Shown here: piece by piece, positions 1-5,365 of the stretch
Position numbering within the stretch: the first letter of the stretch is position 1
How the letters are laid out: each line of letters starts with the position of its first letter
NCBI GenBank assembly: GCA_002455605.1
Contig: DKLE01000188.1
Span: 12,866-20,901 of the forward strand
From: Firmicutes bacterium UBA6648
Lineage (GTDB): Bacteria > Bacillota > Clostridia > Peptostreptococcales > Anaerovoracaceae
Direction of reading: 5' to 3'
Length of the DNA: 8,036 nt
Program-made: the position numbers and the translations under genes
The notes under the pieces: model-generated
The model's input: only the letters and a program-made list of their open reading frames with translations
Told to the model about the DNA's origin: nothing
The model's database searches: none

Positions 1-641
1 CAGGGACAAGGCTTACACCTGGAGCACGCCAGTTTTTAGCGGATCGTGGAATCAATATGTTTGATGATATACCGTTTGTAAAGAAATATACTGTTACAAC
101 CAGTGAAGATGCTGCAAAAGCACAGAGTGTTACTGAAAATCAAGAAATTGTTCAGAAAAAGCAAATAAACTGGAAACAAAAGAAGCTTTATTGCAAGATG
201 AGGTCGATGGAAGCATTATTTCTTTCAACTGGTCAAGAGCTATTAAATAAAGATGTATTTTTAGCTCAGAGTGTCATTAACTTAGGCAAACAGTTTGCTA
301 ATATCAGAATGTTTGCAGAAGGCAAAGGCCTGGGTGAAATCGTATGCTGTCAGGAATGCAGTGGAATGAATGGAGATAATTTTTGCGAAGATATTGATGA
401 CTGTTTTGAAATAACAGAATTCCATATGCAGCTTGAAAAGGGCAAGGAGATTTTGAACTTACATAAGCTGCGATGTGCTCTACGTGAAGTAGAACCTGTT
501 GTTATGGAAGTATACGAAGGCAATGAGAATGAAATGAAGCTGCGCGAAGAAATTGTTGGTAGAGTAAATAAGATTGTGAATGCTTTATCTCAAATGATTT
601 GTTCGGCTGTTGGAGGAAAAGAATGTCAGAGAAAGAGTTGA
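1..641 (+). CDS. eutT: EutT-type cobalamin adenosyltransferase, 5' end cut by window edge
   Basis: Transfers the adenosyl group of ATP to Co(I) cobalamin, supplying coenzyme B12 to a B12-dependent enzyme of the microcompartment. The open frame continues upstream of the first ATG (57): codons from position 3 read GTRLTPGARQFLADRGIN, matching the conserved EutT N-terminal LTPxAR element, so the true start is off the window and ATG 57 is internal. The visible part is 212 residues plus stop. After a variable linker comes an all-helical region (from about position 186) ending in a segment resembling EutT C-termini (HKLRCALREVEPVVMEVYEG, then a final helix to about 615). A Cys-rich loop (CCQEC, then two more Cys, positions 345-404) lies between helices. 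The zinc motif HX11CCX2C known from Salmonella EutT, which sits before the helices, is not seen. The gene overlaps eutJ by 19 bases, suggesting coupled translation. The family call is fairly sure; activity is inferred. Confidence 0.82.
   Translation, partial: GTRLTPGARQFLADRGINMFDDIPFVKKYTVTTSEDAAKAQSVTENQEIVQKKQINWKQKKLYCKMRSMEALFLSTGQELLNKDVFLAQSVINLGKQFANIRMFAEGKGLGEIVCCQECSGMNGDNFCEDIDDCFEITEFHMQLEKGKEILNLHKLRCALREVEPVVMEVYEGNENEMKLREEIVGRVNKIVNALSQMICSAVGGKECQRKS
612..616 (+). promoter_or_regulatory. Ribosome binding site setting the eutJ start
   Basis: GGAGG lies inside the end of eutT, 6 bases before ATG 623. This favours 623 over the upstream in-frame ATG 599, which has no comparable purine-rich site in front of it. 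Confidence 0.75.
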
Positions 642-1468
642 CTTTTGAATACTGTGATCAGTTAGTTCAGGAATTTGAAAATGTCATAGAGAATCCAATA
701 AGAAGTAAATCCTCGGTTTACTATACAGGCGTTGACTTAGGTACTGCTTGTGTCGTTGTTGCGGTTTTAGATGAAAATTACAGACCTGTGGCTGGCGCCT
801 ATCAATATGCAGATGTGGTTCGGGACGGAATGGTTGTGGACTACATTGGAGCAATCAATATTGTTAGGAAAATGAAACAGGACTTAGAGGAAAAGCTGGA
901 CGCAGAATTAATTTATGCTGCAGCGGCCATCCCTCCGGGAACTGATAGTTTGGATTCAGGAGCAATCAAGAATGTAGTTCAGGCGGCTGGCTTTGAACTG
1001 ACAAATTTACTTGACGAACCGACAGCAGCTAATGCAGTGCTAAAAATGAAGAATGGTGCAGTAGTTGATATCGGCGGAGGTACTACGGGGATTTCTATTC
1101 TTAAAGATGGGAATGTTATTTCAGTAGTGGACGAGCCTACAGGCGGTACTCATTTTTCCCTGGTTATTTCAGGTGCGTACAAAATGAATTTTACAGACGC
1201 AGATTTATATAAACAAGATGAAAAAAATCATAAGGAGCTTTTACCGGTATTAAAGCCGGTAGTAGAAAAAGTTTCTTCAATTATAAGCCAGCATATTAAA
1301 AATTACGATGTGCAAGAGATAGCTTTGGTTGGCGGAACTTGTCGACTGACAGGTATTGAGGACATTATACAGAAACAGACAGGTATCTTTACCCATAAGC
1401 CAAAAAACCCGATGTTTGTAACTCCTTTGGGAATAGCGCTTAACTGTAAGCGGGAAAGCATCGATTAG
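623..1468 (+). CDS. eutJ: EutJ, actin/Hsp70-like ATPase of microcompartment operons
   Basis: Predicted 281-residue cytoplasmic ATPase of the actin/Hsp70/FtsA fold, a family found in eut and some pdu loci and thought to act as a chaperone or reactivation factor; its client is not established. All three nucleotide-binding elements are visible: phosphate-1 DLGTAC at residues 38-43, phosphate-2 DIGGGTT at 149-155, and the adenosine motif VGGTCRLTG around 236-244. The DEPTAAN segment at about 132-138 is also typical. An in-frame ATG at 599 would add eight residues, but ATG 623 follows a good GGAGG (612-616) with a 6-base spacer and gives the usual family N-terminus, so 623 is chosen. It begins inside the 3' end of eutT, and a permuted BMC gene follows after 15 bases. 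The length is normal for EutJ and nothing looks broken. Confidence 0.9.
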   Translation: MSEKELTFEYCDQLVQEFENVIENPIRSKSSVYYTGVDLGTACVVVAVLDENYRPVAGAYQYADVVRDGMVVDYIGAINIVRKMKQDLEEKLDAELIYAAAAIPPGTDSLDSGAIKNVVQAAGFELTNLLDEPTAANAVLKMKNGAVVDIGGGTTGISILKDGNVISVVDEPTGGTHFSLVISGAYKMNFTDADLYKQDEKNHKELLPVLKPVVEKVSSIISQHIKNYDVQEIALVGGTCRLTGIEDIIQKQTGIFTHKPKNPMFVTPLGIALNCKRESID

Positions 1469-1483
1469 AGAGGGTGTTCTAAT

Positions 1484-1789
1484 ATGGAATTTCGAATTAT
1501 TAAATCCCCTTCAAAAGGAACCATGGATATCCTACAACGCCGTATGGGCTCAACGAACAAATCAGAGTATGACAACATAGATGCAGTTGGCCTGGTACAG
1601 GGGAGAATGATTGAAATGATATGCGCAGCGGATGTAGCTGAAAAGGCAGTTGGTGTCACGGTCGAAGACATTAGAGGAAGCTGCCCGCAGAATATGATTT
1701 TAATTGCGATATTCGGTGATACGGCATCAGTTGAGGATGCAATCCGTGAAATAAAACGCAAATTGGAAGAAGGGAAAGATTTATGTTAA
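1484..1789 (+). CDS. Circularly permuted BMC shell protein with GSCPQ pore motif (GrpU/EutS/PduU group)
   Basis: A 101-residue shell protein built on a circularly permuted BMC domain. The segment FRIIKSPSKGTMDIL at the N-terminus matches what is normally the last strand and turn of a BMC-H protein (VSVHVIPRPH...). The remainder, from DAVGLVQGRMIEMICAADVA to FGDTASVEDAI, matches the beginning and middle of the usual domain. The protein lacks the extra N-terminal barrel strand of EutS and PduU. It carries GSCPQ at residues 65-69 (Cys67), where BMC-H proteins have their central pore loop; from memory, GxCPQ is the Fe-S-binding pore motif described for GrpU. A hexamer with a pore Fe-S cluster is therefore inferred, not shown. 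Translation starts after AGGG at 1471-1474, and the 3' end overlaps eutN by 7 bases. It may equally be labelled EutS-like or CutR-like; the permuted BMC fold itself is well supported. Confidence 0.85.
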   Translation: MEFRIIKSPSKGTMDILQRRMGSTNKSEYDNIDAVGLVQGRMIEMICAADVAEKAVGVTVEDIRGSCPQNMILIAIFGDTASVEDAIREIKRKLEEGKDLC

Positions 1790-2046
1790 CAGCAAGACTT
1801 ATTGATAATGTATGGGCAACAAGAAAAGCGGAATCTTTAAACGGGTTAAAGTTCATGCTGGCAGAAGTAATCGGAGGCGGATGCGAAGGCCAGCGAATGG
1901 TAGTCGTAGATATTATCAGCGCAGGGATAGGTGACAGAGTGATAATTTGTCAAGGTTCATCTGCCAGGCGAATGCTTGGAGATGATAATATCCCAGTGGA
2001 CGCAGTTGTTGTCGGAATCATTGATGAAGATTGCGATTTTGGTTGA
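1783..2046 (+). CDS. eutN: EutN/CcmL-family BMC vertex protein
   Basis: An 87-residue protein of the EutN/CcmL/PduN family (BMC-P), whose pentamers cap the vertices of the polyhedral shell. The length is typical. Family features run in order: an opening strand MLTARLIDNVWATRK, a central GQRMVVVDII strand, the conserved turn AGIGDRVIICQGSSAR (about residues 47-62), and a closing PVDAVVVGIIDE strand. The start ATG lies inside the end of the upstream permuted BMC gene (ATGTTAA overlap), pointing to translational coupling and tying vertex and facet synthesis together. pduS begins 17 bases after the stop. The family call is firm; its exact shell type is not determined here. Confidence 0.95.
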   Translation: MLTARLIDNVWATRKAESLNGLKFMLAEVIGGGCEGQRMVVVDIISAGIGDRVIICQGSSARRMLGDDNIPVDAVVVGIIDEDCDFG

Positions 2047-2050
2047 TTTC

Positions 2051-2056
2051 GGGAGG
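2051..2056 (+). promoter_or_regulatory. Ribosome binding site setting the pduS start
   Basis: GGGAGG is separated by 7 bases from ATG 2064. It selects 2064 over the in-frame ATG 2031, which lies inside eutN and would add eleven residues unlike any PduS N-terminus. Confidence 0.8.
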
Positions 2057-2063
2057 TATAAGA

Positions 2064-3392
2064 ATGAGTCTTCTTGATATGGTAAAAGAAGCCGGCATAA
2101 TAGGTGCAGGCGGAGCAGGATTTCCTACTCATGCGAAATTAGCATCAAAAGCAGATTATATACTTCTTAACGGAGCTGAATGCGAGCCGCTATTAAGAGT
2201 GGACCAGCAGTTGATGGAGATGTTTCCCGATGAAATAATAAAAGGCTTTGAAGCGGCCGGAAAGCAGGTCAATGCTACTAAAGCCATTATAGGAATAAAA
2301 GGAAAGCATAAAGAAGTAATTAAAGTACTGCAGGAGAGAATTGAGGAATTAAAGGTAGGAGACTATATAGAAATAGGAGCTCTGCCGGATATCTATCCTG
2401 CGGGAGATGAACAAGTATTAGTATATGAATTAACAGGAAGAGTAGTACCGGAAGCGGGAATTCCCATTCAGGTGGGATGTGTGGTAATCAACTCAGAGAC
2501 CGCTTTGAATATATATCATGCTTCCTTAGGAAAGCCTGTTACAGAAAAATATATAACCTTGGCGGGGGATATACCTAACCGCCTGACCGTAAAAGTACCG
2601 GTAGGTACACCGATCATAGATGTACTTCGATTAAGCGGTATCGAGAATTTTGAAGATTATGCGGTGATTGACGGCGGTCCGATGATGGGGCCGGTAATGA
2701 ACAATCTGAATGGTTATGTAACAAAGAAAAATAAAGGGTTTGTGATACTGAAGAAAAATCACCCCTTAATCCGAAAAAAGACAGCTTCAATGGTACAGGC
2801 AAAGAGAATCAACAGAGCTTCTTGCGAACAATGTCGGATGTGCACGGATCTATGTCCCCGTTTCTTACTTGGACATGATACCCTGCCCCATAAGATGATG
2901 CGCTCTTTAAGCTATGATGTGAAGGATTTGGAAGGACAGAAGGTGGCCCAGCTATGCTGCCAATGCAACCTGTGTGAAGTATTCTCTTGTCCAATTGGGT
3001 TATATCCAAAGTCAGCAAACAATTATTACAGGGAGAAGCTGGCTGAATTAAATATGAGATATAAACCCACCAAAGAAGTATTTGAAGTACGAACTGCACG
3101 GGAACATCGCTTAGTTCCCAGCAAGAGACTTATTGCTAGAATTGGCCTGCGTGATTTTGATAAGCCAGCGCCGATGACAGAGATAACAGTAAAGCCTGAG
3201 GTGGTGCATATTGCTACAAGACAGCATGTTGGTGCACCGGCAGTCCCAGCGGTAAAGGTGGGAGAGCATGTTCAGGAAGGACAGTTAATTGGTACAATTC
3301 CGGAAGAAAGTCTGGGAGCTGCCATTCATGCAAGCATTTCCGGGACAGTAACCGAGAGCGGAAATGACTATATAGCAATAAGGAGGGATTAA
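2064..3392 (+). CDS. pduS: PduS, Fe-S flavoprotein cobalamin reductase (RnfC-like)
   Basis: A 442-residue protein of the PduS family, related to RnfC and the NADH-binding subunit of complex I. Known PduS enzymes reduce cob(III)alamin/cob(II)alamin and contain FMN and two 4Fe-4S clusters. Visible parts in order: a glycine-rich segment GIIGAGGAGFPTHAK at residues 11-25; an NADH/flavin-binding-like N-terminal half; an SLBB-like stretch near 164-195; a ferredoxin-type motif with Cys254, 257, 260 and 264 followed by Pro; a second with Cys298, 301, 304 and 309 (extra Cys299); and a C-terminal RnfC-like barrel (about 370-442, with HVGAPAVPAVKVGEHVQEGQ). All eight cluster ligands are intact. PduT follows after one base, and PduS is reported to bind PduT in Pdu systems. 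With EutT upstream it implies cobalamin recycling in the lumen. An electron-exit role through PduT is a plausible alternative or additional function. Confidence 0.93.
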   Translation: MSLLDMVKEAGIIGAGGAGFPTHAKLASKADYILLNGAECEPLLRVDQQLMEMFPDEIIKGFEAAGKQVNATKAIIGIKGKHKEVIKVLQERIEELKVGDYIEIGALPDIYPAGDEQVLVYELTGRVVPEAGIPIQVGCVVINSETALNIYHASLGKPVTEKYITLAGDIPNRLTVKVPVGTPIIDVLRLSGIENFEDYAVIDGGPMMGPVMNNLNGYVTKKNKGFVILKKNHPLIRKKTASMVQAKRINRASCEQCRMCTDLCPRFLLGHDTLPHKMMRSLSYDVKDLEGQKVAQLCCQCNLCEVFSCPIGLYPKSANNYYREKLAELNMRYKPTKEVFEVRTAREHRLVPSKRLIARIGLRDFDKPAPMTEITVKPEVVHIATRQHVGAPAVPAVKVGEHVQEGQLIGTIPEESLGAAIHASISGTVTESGNDYIAIRRD

Positions 3393-3393
3393 T

Positions 3394-3942
3394 ATGGCGA
3401 ATGCAATAGGTATGGTTGAATTTACAAGTATTGCCCGTGGTATTTATACAGCAGACCAGATGGTAAAGATATCAGAGGTTGAGATAGTGACAGCAGCAAC
3501 TACATGTCCGGGCAAATATATAGCAATTGTCCATGGAGATGTAGCAGCAGTAGAAGATTCTGTACAGATAGGAGAAAAGGTAGCAGGAGAATATTGGGTA
3601 GATTCCATAATAATACCGAATGTAAATCCACAGGTATTCCCGGCTATTACAGGCTCAACAATGCCGGAGAGAATCCAGGCAGTAGGAATTATGGAATCCT
3701 TCTCTATGTCAACAATGGTAATTGCAGCGGATGCAATTTTAAAGTCAGCGGACTTGGAACCGCTTGAACTGCGTCTGGGGAATGGATTAGGAGGAAAAGC
3801 CTTCTTTACATTCACAGGAGATGTAGCGGCAGTGGAAACAGGAGTAGAAGCGGGGAGAAATATTGCAGAAGAAAAAGGTCTGTTAGTCAATGCAGAAGTA
3901 ATACCTTCTCCGTCAGACAGACTGATACCGTCTTTGTTCTAA
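3394..3942 (+). CDS. pduT: PduT, tandem-BMC trimeric shell protein with Fe-S pore Cys
   Basis: A 182-residue shell protein with two BMC domains in tandem (about residues 1-92 and 93-182), which form trimers that look like hexamers. Each half shows the BMC pattern: GMVEFTSIARGIYTADQMVK and HGDVAAVEDSV in the first; GIMESFSMSTMVIAADAILK and TGDVAAVETGVEAG in the second. Residue 38 is Cys within TTCPGKY, the same position as the ligand that holds a 4Fe-4S cluster in the central pore of characterised PduT. Electron passage across the shell, or cluster exchange with PduS, is the role proposed for the family. The RBS AGGAGGG lies in the last codons of pduS, so the two genes are probably translated together. 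The gene ends with TAA followed at once by an in-frame TAG. Confidence in the family is high. Confidence 0.95.
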   Translation: MANAIGMVEFTSIARGIYTADQMVKISEVEIVTAATTCPGKYIAIVHGDVAAVEDSVQIGEKVAGEYWVDSIIIPNVNPQVFPAITGSTMPERIQAVGIMESFSMSTMVIAADAILKSADLEPLELRLGNGLGGKAFFTFTGDVAAVETGVEAGRNIAEEKGLLVNAEVIPSPSDRLIPSLF

Positions 3943-3981
3943 TAGAAAAGAACTTTAAAATAGGAAAGGGTGTGAAGCCAA

Positions 3982-4647
3982 ATGAAAAGATTAATTTGTG
4001 CAAAGGATGTAGAAGCCCTGGAAAAGCAGGGACAAAAAGTGTTCTATATTGATGAGGACACACTGGTGACTCCATCCGCTAAGGATGCAGCAAGAGCTTG
4101 CGGAATTGAATTTTCCACAGAAGCTCCGGTACAGGCTTGTGCGGCACCAGCTGCATGCCAAGCTCAGGCACCGGCTGCTGAAGCAGCAAAAGCTTGTGAC
4201 GGTGAAATTGATACAAATATGATTTACACTGTACTGAAAGCTTTAGCGGACAAAGGTCTGTTGCAGGGAGTATTGGATTCAGTAACATGCGATAAACCAT
4301 ATACGGCAGAAAAGGATCCGTGCGGATTGAAGATAGTACGGGGAAATACAGTAAAATATGAAGCATTGGATACAGGAAACCCATCAGATAAAGTGTTCTA
4401 TCAGGAAATCATAAACAAGGATGACGGATGCTCCATGAATGCAGGATTCATTACAATTGAAAACTGCCAGTTTGATTGGGAATGTGCTTGCGAAGAATTG
4501 TATCATATTATCGAAGGGACTTTAACCGTAACGGTAGATGGTAAGGTTTATACAGCACAGCCAGGAGATTCCGTATTCTTCCCGAATGGTGCAAAAGTAG
4601 CCTTTGGTTCTCCGAATAAGATGAAAGCATTCTATGCGACATACTAA
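3982..4647 (+). CDS. eutQ: EutQ, cupin-domain ethanolamine-utilisation protein
   Basis: A 221-residue EutQ homologue. Three parts are visible: an N-terminal module, residues 1-44 (MKRLICAKDVEALEKQGQKV then LVTPSAKDAARACGIEF), shared with other EutQ proteins; a low-complexity Ala/Gln/Cys/Pro linker, about 47-72; and a C-terminal cupin, about 120-221, with ELYHIIEGTLTVTVDGKVYTAQPGDSVFFPNGAKVAF as its core (given as positions about 164-201). A predicted amphipathic helix at 79-101 separates linker and cupin. Salmonella EutQ has been reported to have acetate kinase activity and to be needed for microcompartment formation during anaerobic growth; whether this protein does is not visible from sequence. 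The nearest ribosome binding site (GGAAAGGG, 3963-3970) stands 11 bases from ATG 3982, longer than at neighbouring genes. No better in-frame start is seen. The gap from pduT is 39 bases. Confidence 0.9.
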   Translation: MKRLICAKDVEALEKQGQKVFYIDEDTLVTPSAKDAARACGIEFSTEAPVQACAAPAACQAQAPAAEAAKACDGEIDTNMIYTVLKALADKGLLQGVLDSVTCDKPYTAEKDPCGLKIVRGNTVKYEALDTGNPSDKVFYQEIINKDDGCSMNAGFITIENCQFDWECACEELYHIIEGTLTVTVDGKVYTAQPGDSVFFPNGAKVAFGSPNKMKAFYATY

Positions 4648-4678
4648 AGGAAAGAGCCGAATTTTAGGAGGTATGTAA

Positions 4679-5308
4679 ATGCAAGCGCTTGGATTAATTG
4701 AAACAAAAGGACTTATCGCAGCTATCGAAAGTGCAGATGCTATGCTGAAAGCAGCAAACGTAGAGCTGGTAGATAGAGTTTTTGTAAAAGGCGGTCTGGT
4801 TACAATCATTATAGAAGGAGATGTAGGCGCAGTGAAAGCAGCAACCGATGCCGGTGCAGCTGCTGCCATGAGAATCGGCGAATTAATTTCCGTACATGTA
4901 ATTCCAAGACCACATGAAGAAGTTGGAAAAACAATTGTGTATCCAACTTCAAAAAAAAAATTAAATAGTGCTGCTGCTGAGAAGAAGGCATCTGAACCAG
5001 AAGAGAAAGTTGAAACTGTTATAGAGAATAAAGAAGTTTTGGAAAAAGTTGAATCTGTTGTAACTCCTGCTCCGAAGGGTATGGACTCCCAGACGGATTT
5101 CAGTGAAATGCACAAAGAAGACTTGGATAAGCTGGTAAAGGAAGGCAGTATGGAAAAGGCACTGGAAGCTTTAGATAAACTGAAAGTGACAAAACTGAGA
5201 AACTTAGCTCGTGAATTTAAAGAATTCGGCATTGCCGGAAGAGTAATCTCCAAAGCCGATAAAAATCTATTGATGGAAGAATTCAAGAAATATTACGGGC
5301 AGCACTAA
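4679..5308 (+). CDS. BMC-H shell protein with C-terminal SAP/Rho-N-like extension (EutK/PduK-like architecture)
   Basis: A 209-residue protein. Residues 1-82 are a complete BMC-H domain (QALGLIETKGLIAAIESADA to SVHVIPRPHEE) with the conserved edge lysine at Lys24. The pore loop reads FVKGG, with Lys37 where PduA-type proteins have Gly. Residues 86-142 form a charged, Lys/Glu/Val-rich linker. Residues about 143-207 form a helical tail; from LDKLKVTKLRNLAREF to ADKNLLMEEFKKYY it resembles SAP or Rho-N nucleic-acid-binding helices. E. coli EutK and Salmonella PduK are known BMC-H proteins with other C-terminal domains, so only the architecture is shared. A run of ten A's (4951-4960) sits at the end of the shell domain, and slipping by one base there would give a plain BMC-H. 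The start has an excellent AGGAGGT (4666-4672, 6-base spacer). The function of the tail is inferred. Confidence 0.88.
   Translation: MQALGLIETKGLIAAIESADAMLKAANVELVDRVFVKGGLVTIIIEGDVGAVKAATDAGAAAAMRIGELISVHVIPRPHEEVGKTIVYPTSKKKLNSAAAEKKASEPEEKVETVIENKEVLEKVESVVTPAPKGMDSQTDFSEMHKEDLDKLVKEGSMEKALEALDKLKVTKLRNLAREFKEFGIAGRVISKADKNLLMEEFKKYYGQH
4898..4916 (+). repeat. 19-base identity shared by the two BMC-H genes (copy 1)
   Basis: GTAATTCCAAGACCACATG is identical to 7921-7939; with one mismatch the identity extends over AGAAGTTG to 28 bases. It encodes the conserved VIPRPH turn, in two genes that otherwise use different synonymous codons. Confidence 0.8.
4951..4960 (+). repeat. Homopolymer A10 tract at the BMC/tail junction, candidate slippage site
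   Basis: Ten consecutive A's encode part of Ser91 and Lys92-94. Loss of one A reads S-K-K-N then TAA (94 residues). Gain of one A, or a -1 ribosomal shift, reads S-K-K-K-I-K then TAG (96 residues). The tract and both alternative stops are directly visible. Whether slippage occurs is inference. Confidence 0.6.
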
Positions 5309-5365
5309 CTTGCAAAATGACTAAACAATATATACTGAAGAAGAAAAGAAAGGAGGAATCACAAG

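Noticed and set aside
309..359. Reading the EutT Cys cluster as the Salmonella HX11CCX2C zinc site
   Set aside because: The required His position is Met, and the cluster follows rather than precedes the first helices.
599..622. Longer start for eutJ at ATG 599
   Set aside because: It adds eight residues (MFGCWRKR) unlike EutJ, has no good RBS, and would deepen the overlap with eutT; ATG 623 has GGAGG at correct spacing.
2031..2063. Longer start for pduS at ATG 2031
   Set aside because: It lies inside eutN without an RBS, whereas GGGAGG precedes ATG 2064 and gives the normal PduS beginning.
3444..3890. Minus-strand open frame of 148 codons
   Set aside because: It is the reverse complement of pduT, low in information and without a credible ribosome binding site.
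4673..4678. ATGTAA start-stop mini-ORF just before the tailed BMC-H gene
   Set aside because: Its ATG is adjacent to the Shine-Dalgarno sequence, too close for initiation; ATG 4679 is correctly spaced.
4522..5286. Long minus-strand open frame (254 codons)
   Set aside because: Ser/Ala/Phe-rich translation without any recognisable domain, exactly opposite eutQ and the tailed BMC-H gene, which have strong family matches and RBSs.
5310..5336. Promoter-like TTGCAA and TATACT before the aldehyde dehydrogenase
   Set aside because: The spacer is only 15 bases and the -35 match is weak; the gap is short and AT-rich, so chance is the simpler view.
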